Assembly (NCBI GenBank): GCA_015061625.1
Contig: SUWG01000007.1
Location: forward strand, 1 to 64,000
DNA from: Lentisphaerota bacterium
Lineage (GTDB): Bacteria; Verrucomicrobiota; Lentisphaeria; Victivallales; Victivallaceae
Direction of reading: 5' to 3'
Length of the DNA stretch: 64,000 nt
The position numbers were made by a program, and so were the translations under genes. Positions 57,643 to 64,000 of the stretch are shown one piece after another. How positions within the stretch are numbered: position 1 is the stretch's first letter; every line of letters begins with the position of its first letter. The notes under the pieces were generated by a model. That model had not been told where the DNA came from. It was given only the letters and a program-made list of their open reading frames with translations, and ran no database searches.

Positions 57643-57671
57643 TTGACAAGAGATGATTCAGACGGTATATT
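57643..57671 (+). promoter_or_regulatory. promoter of the MarR-like gene
   Basis: TTGACA-17-TATATT. Confidence 0.8.
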
Positions 57672-57732
57672 ATCTAAATAACAAAAACATTTTACTTTTA
57701 AACAGTTGATTTATTCAGATTAATTTGCAATC

Positions 57733-58215
57733 ATGGAAAGAGATTTTCGTATGGATATAGATTGCTTCAAAAGAATGTACCGTATGGTTGACTATCAGCG
57801 TCGTTTGTGTATGTGTGACGTGTGCAGCCGCTACAACTGGCAGGAGTTTGCCGGTAAAATTTCTTTCAAACAGTTGGATTATCTGATGCTTATCCGGTTG
57901 GCGATGCCCTGCAATTTGCAACAGGTCATGACGTTGACCGGCTTATCCAGTTCGGCGGCATCACTTTTTGTGGATAAAATGACCAAGCAGGGGGTGGTGT
58001 TGCGTGATCAGGATCCGCGTGACCGTCGCAATATTCTTATCCGTCCCGGGGAAAAACTTATGGAGTTGCTCAACGAGATCGACCGCGAACTTGAGCGGAT
58101 AATCGTTACCGAGTTGCGCAGTTGTACTCCGGAACAGATAGATGAATTGGATCGCAGTTGTGCTTTAGTTTGTCAGAAGTTGGAAAAGATCAATGCCGCA
58201 TCGGTGCTGCCTTGA
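57733..58215 (+). CDS. MarR-like winged-helix regulator
   Basis: LMLIRLAMPCNLQQVMTLTGLSSSAASLFVDKMTKQGVVLRDQDPRDRRNILIRPGEKLMELLNEI. Confidence 0.85.
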   Translation: MERDFRMDIDCFKRMYRMVDYQRRLCMCDVCSRYNWQEFAGKISFKQLDYLMLIRLAMPCNLQQVMTLTGLSSSAASLFVDKMTKQGVVLRDQDPRDRRNILIRPGEKLMELLNEIDRELERIIVTELRSCTPEQIDELDRSCALVCQKLEKINAASVLP

Positions 58216-58269
58216 TTTTTTTCCGTCAATTAAGAGCCTTTTTTGTTCAACCCAAACCAAGGAGAAATC

Positions 58270-59811
58270 GTGAAAAGGCGTTTATTACTGTGTGCACTGC
58301 CTCTGGTGGTGTGTGGGGGAGTTTCCGCTGTTGCGGGAACAAGCGGTTCTGCGGCACAGGAGCCCGGAACCAGGGATATCAGAATTGTGCAGAGCAACGG
58401 AAATACCCGCTTCGTCAGCCGTATTTTCCAGTTGAAACACATTGCGGCTCAGGAGTTGCAGCCGTACATCAGATCTGCGATTCTGCGTTACAATGTCAAC
58501 TCCAGACTGCAATGCATCAACTTTGAAGACGGTCGTGGTGTCGGTTTCCTGATCACCACCGGTGAAGAGTTCATGCCCTATGTGGAAGAACTTATCCGCC
58601 AGTTGGATATTCCCGGTCGTGATGCTGCCAATCCTGCGCGTATTGTCGGAACCGGTATTGCCCGGATCTCCTACACTCCGCAGTATCGTGCCGCGGCACA
58701 ATTCAAAGAGATCATTGACGAAGTGATCGCATCCAGCGAAGGAACTTCCGGGATCGACATGGCGACCAACACGATCTTCTGGCGTGATACGGTCACTGCG
58801 GCCCGTGATACCCTTGACTGGGTGAAATTGATCGACCGTCCGCTGCCGCAGGTCAGAATCCGTTTCAATTACTATGAAGTGCGTGAAAGCACTCTGCGTG
58901 ATGTCGGTTTTGACTATCTGGCATGGAAAAACGGTCCGGGTGTGAACCTTTTCAACGTTGGCTACAATGCCGGGCGTCTGGTGCTGGATGAAGCATTGAG
59001 TTCTGCTTTGACCGGTGCGGCCAGTTGGGGTTACGGCGGTATCTTCTTTGCTCCGTCGGTTGACTTGAGTTTCATCCGTTGTCTGCAGCAGTCCGGTGAG
59101 GCTTCAGTTGCCGCTGATGCTTCTCTGACGGTCATCAACACTCCGATCCGTTCGGTTGATGATTTCCGTGCTTTGATTGCCAGACAGGCAGCCGATCAGG
59201 ATAATGCCCCGTATATTTATCGGGTCAGCATGACTCCGGAATATCAGAATATTGCCAAAAACAGTCAGGGCCGTTCTTTCATCGGAGCCAGTTATGAGAC
59301 CGATGAAACCGGTGAATTGTATAAGAATCCGCCGCAGATGGAGTTGACGATCATCAACCCGATCATCTGTATGCCCGGCGATCGTTCCCAGGCTGATGAG
59401 AATGGCTTCATGCCTTTCCCGCAGGCCGGAACCACTGATGTTGAAAACGGCTGTGTCATCTTCCGTTACCGTTTTGATTTCAAAAACGTGGTCGAGCGTG
59501 GCAACACCGGTCAGGAGTTGAGCAATGCGGCCAGTATTTGCGGCGGTATCACTCTTGGCTATAATGTCGAAAAGATCGTCAGTGTTTATGAAAAAGAATC
59601 TGAAGTCCGTCAGACCATCGGCTTGCCGGTGCTTTCCAAGATTCCGATTTTGAAATACCTTTTCAGTACGACGACCGTGGTTCGTGAGAAAACTTATATT
59701 ATCATCACTGCTGAAGCGATTCCGGTGACTCCGGATATGAGCGGCAGTTCATCTGCCAGCCGTACCACGGAAGTTCATGAACGGCAGCAGAACGATTTCT
59801 TTGAGGACTGA
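58270..59811 (+). CDS. secretin-like (type II/III secretion) protein A
   Basis: Signal peptide. PQVRIRFNYYEVRESTLRDVGFDYLAWKN, EVRQTIGLPVLSKIPILKYLFSTTTVVREKTYIIITAEAIPV. GTG start 58270 after AAGGAGAA. Confidence 0.8.
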   Translation: MKRRLLLCALPLVVCGGVSAVAGTSGSAAQEPGTRDIRIVQSNGNTRFVSRIFQLKHIAAQELQPYIRSAILRYNVNSRLQCINFEDGRGVGFLITTGEEFMPYVEELIRQLDIPGRDAANPARIVGTGIARISYTPQYRAAAQFKEIIDEVIASSEGTSGIDMATNTIFWRDTVTAARDTLDWVKLIDRPLPQVRIRFNYYEVRESTLRDVGFDYLAWKNGPGVNLFNVGYNAGRLVLDEALSSALTGAASWGYGGIFFAPSVDLSFIRCLQQSGEASVAADASLTVINTPIRSVDDFRALIARQAADQDNAPYIYRVSMTPEYQNIAKNSQGRSFIGASYETDETGELYKNPPQMELTIINPIICMPGDRSQADENGFMPFPQAGTTDVENGCVIFRYRFDFKNVVERGNTGQELSNAASICGGITLGYNVEKIVSVYEKESEVRQTIGLPVLSKIPILKYLFSTTTVVREKTYIIITAEAIPVTPDMSGSSSASRTTEVHERQQNDFFED

Positions 59812-59817
59812 TAAGCC

Positions 59818-61863
59818 ATGAAAAGAACATTATTACTTTTTGCTGTCGCCGGTATTTTCAGTTGCTTTGCTGATGCGGTCACTGTTCCCGGTACTCCCCG
59901 TGATAATAACAACGGCATGACTCCCGGTTATCAATCACCTTCCGTTTCCACGGAATTGAAAGTCAATATCGATGAAGCTACCGGTGTGGTGCGTTTCATT
60001 CAGGATAATGATGATCCGTATGTGGTGACCAAGGCGTACCGTCTGCAGAATGCAGATCCGTATATTGCCCGCGGTTATGTCCGTTCTGCGATCGAAGCCA
60101 AACAGGTCAACCGGAGCCCCGTGCAGGTTGCGGCGATCAAATATTCTGACGGCACGGCATTTTTGCTGGTTTCTGCCGAAGAATACCGCTTCCAGGATTC
60201 CCCGAATGGTGAAGGTATCGACACCATCATCGCATCTCTGGATAGAGCCGGTCTGGCCACTGTCAGCAATGACAGTGCATGGGTGTATTTCCCGAAATTC
60301 CTGCCTGCGGCTACTTTGATGAATATGCTCAGCATTGTCGGTACCAACGAAAATGATCCGCAGTTTGCGGTTTCTCCGGATTCAATGCTGGTCGATGCAG
60401 AATTGAATATGCTGATGGTCTGCGCTCCGGATTGGTCCGGTGCGATCATCAAACAGATGCTTGAGCAGTATGACCGCCCCATTCCGGAAGTGCGCGTCAG
60501 TTACCGGATCGTTGAGATCTACGCCGAGAATGACGACCGCATCGGTCTGGACTTCCAGAGCTGGAAGAATAACGAGGGTGTCGATCTTTTCTCCGCCGGA
60601 GCGCGTGTCCGTCGTAATTGGTCGAGTTTCTTCCATGGCGGTGTCGATAACAACGGTTCCAACCGCACCAGTTATTGGAATTTCAACCCCAAATGGAACA
60701 CCCGTTATCTGGACTTCCTGACCAGTATCGGCAAAGCCCGGGTGCTGACCAGCGGTTCATTGCTGGCCAAAAACCGTGAGGTTTCCTCGATCACGTTGAA
60801 CTACGGTTACTTCTATGAACGTACCGATTATTCGGTCGATGCCGGTTACGGAATGGGAGAATTTGCCTACACTGACCCGAATCCGAATGCGATCTACCGT
60901 CAGCAGTTGGCGAAAATTTTGCCGGAGACTTTCTTGAGAAGCAATTACTTCTCTGACTTGGGCATTGTCCGCTTCACTCCGCGTATGATCGATTACCATG
61001 ACGGTGTGCCGATTTGGAGCCCGGTGACTACCGTGACCAACCCCGACGGCAGTACTTCTTATTCTGCTGCGGTTCAGAGTGCGATTCTTACTATGGTTCC
61101 GCAGTCTGTTCTTGATAATGCCAAAATGGCTGCCGTCATGCAAGCCATCAATAACGGTCAGGTTACCGGTTTCCGTCCTGATACCGGAGAGCCGATTTTG
61201 AATTCGGATGGTATCGCTGCAGTTACCGCTGCGGTCACCCGAGCGGCGCAGGAGTATATCGCTGCCCATCCGGAATTGCAGCAGGCTCTTACCAGCCAGT
61301 TGGGTACGCTTTTCAGCTTCTTCAGCAAAGGCGATACTTCTGCGGAAGGTTTCCCCGGCGTCATCCATGGTAAATTGCAGTATCCCATGGCCCAGGATGG
61401 ATTCCTGTTCAATTTGAAACTCCGTCCGGTGGTCACCGGTTCTGCAGCGACGATCGAATTCTGCGGTCAGACCATTTCTCTGCTGGGTTGGAACTCCGAC
61501 GGCTCACCGCGAATCAGTGATTCCAGCGTGTCGACCACCTTCCAGGCGGCCTACGGCAATCAGGAATTCATCATCGGCGGTCTGCGCCGTACTGAAACTG
61601 TCCGCAGCGTTGCCGGTCTGCCCTTCCTGAAAGACATCCCGGTTCTCGGTCTGCTTTTCAGCACCGAAAACGAGTCGATCAAGCAGTCCCAGCTGGTCAT
61701 TATTGCCACGGTTGAGTTCTCCGCTCCCCGTGCCAGCGGCATGACCGATGCGGCTTCCGGTCAGATCGATCAGACCTTGCAGAATGTCAATCAGGGTGTT
61801 GACAGCAAAGTCGGAAATATGTTTTTCCAGCAGTACGGTATTGACTCCGACGAAATCGAGTGA
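59818..61863 (+). CDS. secretin-like (type II/III secretion) protein B
   Basis: Signal peptide. PEVRVSYRIVEIYAENDDRIGLDFQSWKNNEGVDLFSAG, GLPFLKDIPVLGLLFSTENESIKQSQLVIIATVEF. Confidence 0.8.
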   Translation: MKRTLLLFAVAGIFSCFADAVTVPGTPRDNNNGMTPGYQSPSVSTELKVNIDEATGVVRFIQDNDDPYVVTKAYRLQNADPYIARGYVRSAIEAKQVNRSPVQVAAIKYSDGTAFLLVSAEEYRFQDSPNGEGIDTIIASLDRAGLATVSNDSAWVYFPKFLPAATLMNMLSIVGTNENDPQFAVSPDSMLVDAELNMLMVCAPDWSGAIIKQMLEQYDRPIPEVRVSYRIVEIYAENDDRIGLDFQSWKNNEGVDLFSAGARVRRNWSSFFHGGVDNNGSNRTSYWNFNPKWNTRYLDFLTSIGKARVLTSGSLLAKNREVSSITLNYGYFYERTDYSVDAGYGMGEFAYTDPNPNAIYRQQLAKILPETFLRSNYFSDLGIVRFTPRMIDYHDGVPIWSPVTTVTNPDGSTSYSAAVQSAILTMVPQSVLDNAKMAAVMQAINNGQVTGFRPDTGEPILNSDGIAAVTAAVTRAAQEYIAAHPELQQALTSQLGTLFSFFSKGDTSAEGFPGVIHGKLQYPMAQDGFLFNLKLRPVVTGSAATIEFCGQTISLLGWNSDGSPRISDSSVSTTFQAAYGNQEFIIGGLRRTETVRSVAGLPFLKDIPVLGLLFSTENESIKQSQLVIIATVEFSAPRASGMTDAASGQIDQTLQNVNQGVDSKVGNMFFQQYGIDSDEIE

Positions 61864-61884
61864 TATATTTCATTCGTGCATCCC

Positions 61885-61917
61885 AAACGGCAGAGGATTC
61901 ACCTCTGCCGTTTTTTT
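61885..61917 (+). terminator. intrinsic terminator
   Basis: AAACGGCAGAG-gattcac-CTCTGCCGTTT TTTTG. Confidence 0.88.
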
Positions 61918-61932
61918 GTGGAAAGGATATTT

Positions 61933-62634
61933 ATGAGCAGTAAAATTTTATCTTTGGTGAGCCGGGAATTTTCCGGATGGCGGCTGTGGGAAGCAGTATA
62001 TATTCTGTTTTGTACAGTAGCGATAACTGTTATTTCGGTTGTGCTTGGCGGCGATGTACTCGGTATTGCTTCGGCGATCACGGGGACATTATATACGATG
62101 CTGGCGGGCAAGGGTAAAATAAGCTGTTATTTTTTCGGTATATTCAATTCGGCTGCTTACGGTTATATTGCTTTCACCCAACGGTTGTATGGGGATGCCA
62201 TGCTGAATTGGTGCTGGTATTTACCGATGATGTTCGCCGGGATCGCTTTCTGGCGCAGAAAGATGGATGCGCAGAATTGTGTCATCAAGAACCGTCTTGA
62301 TTTCCGGGGGCGTATTTTTACAGCGGTTATTTGTACCGCCGGCGTAATGGTTTACGGTGCAATTCTCTGGAAACTTGGCGATTCCCAGCCGCTGATCGAC
62401 TCTTTTACCACTGTTTTATCGGTTGCCGCAATGATCCTGACGGTGAAACGTTGTGTGGAGCAGTGGCTGATGTGGATATTGGTAAATGCCGTTTCGGTGA
62501 TCATGTGGATAAATGTTTATCTGCAGGGCGACGGCAATATTGCCACATTGCTCTGGTGGATAATTATGCTTATGACCGGGGTGATATTTTTCATCCAGTG
62601 GATAATGGATATGAAACATCAGAAAAGCGTTTAA
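61933..62634 (+). CDS. pnuC: PnuC-like nicotinamide mononucleotide/riboside transporter
   Basis: GITGTLYTMLAGKGKISCYFFGIFNSAAYGYIAFTQRLYGDAMLNWCWYLPM-type PnuC motif. Start at ATG 61933, not 61876. Confidence 0.88.
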   Translation: MSSKILSLVSREFSGWRLWEAVYILFCTVAITVISVVLGGDVLGIASAITGTLYTMLAGKGKISCYFFGIFNSAAYGYIAFTQRLYGDAMLNWCWYLPMMFAGIAFWRRKMDAQNCVIKNRLDFRGRIFTAVICTAGVMVYGAILWKLGDSQPLIDSFTTVLSVAAMILTVKRCVEQWLMWILVNAVSVIMWINVYLQGDGNIATLLWWIIMLMTGVIFFIQWIMDMKHQKSV

Positions 62635-63740
62635 TCGATTTCCAGGAAATCTGGAGCGGCAGTCAGACAGACGCTCTCGCCGTCAGCTGTCAGATAGATG
62701 AGATCTTCCAATCTTATTCCGCCCCATTCCGGATAGTACAATCCGGGTTCAACGGTGACGACTTCTCCGCCTTTCAGTGCACTCCTGGAGCGGGGGGAGA
62801 GACGCGGAAATTCATGGATATCCAATCCGACTCCGTGGCCGAGACCATGGAAAAATCCGAATTGACCTTGTTCATTGGCTCCGGTGAAAAAGTGATGCTT
62901 TTCTAAAATCCCTTCCACTGCGCAGTGGATCAATGCGCCGTATGTGCCGATTTTTATCAGAGATTTTGCATATTCTCTGGCTTCAAATACGGCATCGTAA
63001 GCCCGGCGGACGATATCAGATGCTTTGCCTTTGACCACAGTGCGGGTCAAATCTCCCCAATACCCGGTTGCCGGAGAACGGGGGAAGATATCCATAACGA
63101 TCGGAGCGTTGGCTTTTAATGGACCGCTTCCGGCGTTGTGCGGTTGAGAGCCTTGAATACCTCCGGCGCAGATGGTTCCGGTGGGGAGCATATTGTGATG
63201 CAATATTTCTGAATCGATTTCCGCCCGGAGCATTTCGCTGGTCAGGATTTGGCCGTTGTAAATGATCTGGTCTTTGTATATATCGCCGGCGCGCAGAACT
63301 TCGATCGCTTTAGCCAAACCGGCTTCGGCGGCCCGCAGGGCGGCGGTGATGGCTTTGACTTCATCTGTGGTTTTGAATTCTCTTTCCGGGTAGAAGGAAT
63401 TTGCTTCCGGAGTGACGGTCAGACCGGAAGCGCGCATCTGATCGGCCAGACCCAAAGGAAAGTTATCCGGCACGGTAAAATCATTGCAACGGCATTTTCC
63501 GGCGATAGTGTTGATGATATTGATCCGGCTGATTCCGCCGAAATCTGCTTCGGAAGCCACATTCACACCATTTTTAGCACAGGAGCGGCCCCGGTCTATT
63601 TCCAAAGCTGAAAGGATGGCGTATTTTTCGTTATTATATTCAAAATATATGAAGTCATCCGGAGTGGAAATGCCGGAAGCATAGCGGATGTCGGAACAAT
63701 TTTCACCGGAACCGATAAGTAAACGTATAAAATTTTTCAT
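62631..63740 (-). CDS. M24 family (Xaa-Pro aminopeptidase-like) metallopeptidase
   Basis: DIFPRSPATGYWGDLTRTVVKG, FFHGLGHGVGLDIHEFPRLSPRS, GEVVTVEPGLYYPEWGGIRLEDLIYLTADG. Confidence 0.92.
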   Translation of the reverse strand: MKNFIRLLIGSGENCSDIRYASGISTPDDFIYFEYNNEKYAILSALEIDRGRSCAKNGVNVASEADFGGISRINIINTIAGKCRCNDFTVPDNFPLGLADQMRASGLTVTPEANSFYPEREFKTTDEVKAITAALRAAEAGLAKAIEVLRAGDIYKDQIIYNGQILTSEMLRAEIDSEILHHNMLPTGTICAGGIQGSQPHNAGSGPLKANAPIVMDIFPRSPATGYWGDLTRTVVKGKASDIVRRAYDAVFEAREYAKSLIKIGTYGALIHCAVEGILEKHHFFTGANEQGQFGFFHGLGHGVGLDIHEFPRLSPRSRSALKGGEVVTVEPGLYYPEWGGIRLEDLIYLTADGESVCLTAAPDFLEID

Positions 63741-63836
63741 TTTGATATTGACTTTTCAGCAAATGTGGTTCATATTATCTTATTGTAAGTGTAATATAGC
63801 CTTTTTTACGGGGTTTTTCAAGACAGAGGTGTTAAA

Positions 63837-64000
63837 ATGACAGATATTCTTATTGCAGTTGCGTTTGTGGTCGGAGCTTACCTGCTGGGCAGTATTCCGT
63901 GGGGATTTATTATCGGCAAGGTCCACGGTATAGACGTCCGGGAAGAGGGGTCGAAAAATATCGGAGCGACCAATGTGACCCGCTGTGTCGGCAAGTTTTC
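63837..64000 (+). CDS. plsY: glycerol-3-phosphate acyltransferase PlsY, truncated by window end
   Basis: [54 protein letters not shown] (translated from sequence; not in the ORF track). Confidence 0.92.
   Translation, partial: MTDILIAVAFVVGAYLLGSIPWGFIIGKVHGIDVREEGSKNIGATNVTRCVGKF

Overview
64 kb of bacterial chromosome that looks housekeeping-rich. The style suggests Lentisphaerae/PVC-type bacteria: type IV pilus/T2SS-like ATPases, a [24 protein letters not shown] pseudopilin, an ECF sigma/Ser-Thr kinase pair and a large secreted carbohydrate-active protein. This lineage call is inference, not proven. I find about 44 protein genes, two tRNAs (Val-GAC, Pro-GGG) and several clear intrinsic terminators. 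I see no CRISPR array, transposase, integrase or rRNA. Recognisable genes include thiI, two tandem pilB/gspE-like ATPases plus pilC, coaX, typA, thyX, mreB, a dus, ispH, ppdK, a GH3 gene, gltS, pdxT/pdxS with divergent pdxR, lptB, hpf, copA, a CPA-type antiporter, two tandem secretin-like genes, pnuC, an M24 peptidase and the start of plsY. The most interesting non-routine signals are: (1) a promoter-driven, highly structured ~240 nt non-coding transcript or attenuator at ~10.32-10.56 kb, with two partly exclusive folds, just upstream of a cluster of paralogous lipoproteins; (2) a ~135 bp imperfect palindrome at ~31.12-31.26 kb; (3) a repeat-rich intergenic region at 19.15-19.57 kb with a long inverted repeat and 9-bp tandem units; (4) a pseudopilin whose N-terminal FTLIELLV motif is duplicated around a 186-bp interval; (5) a 1186-aa secreted modular protein with a possible new glycosidase domain; (6) a recurrent TGnTATATT / TTGnnn-17-TATATT promoter grammar. 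All calls are by eye; no database search or folding was run.
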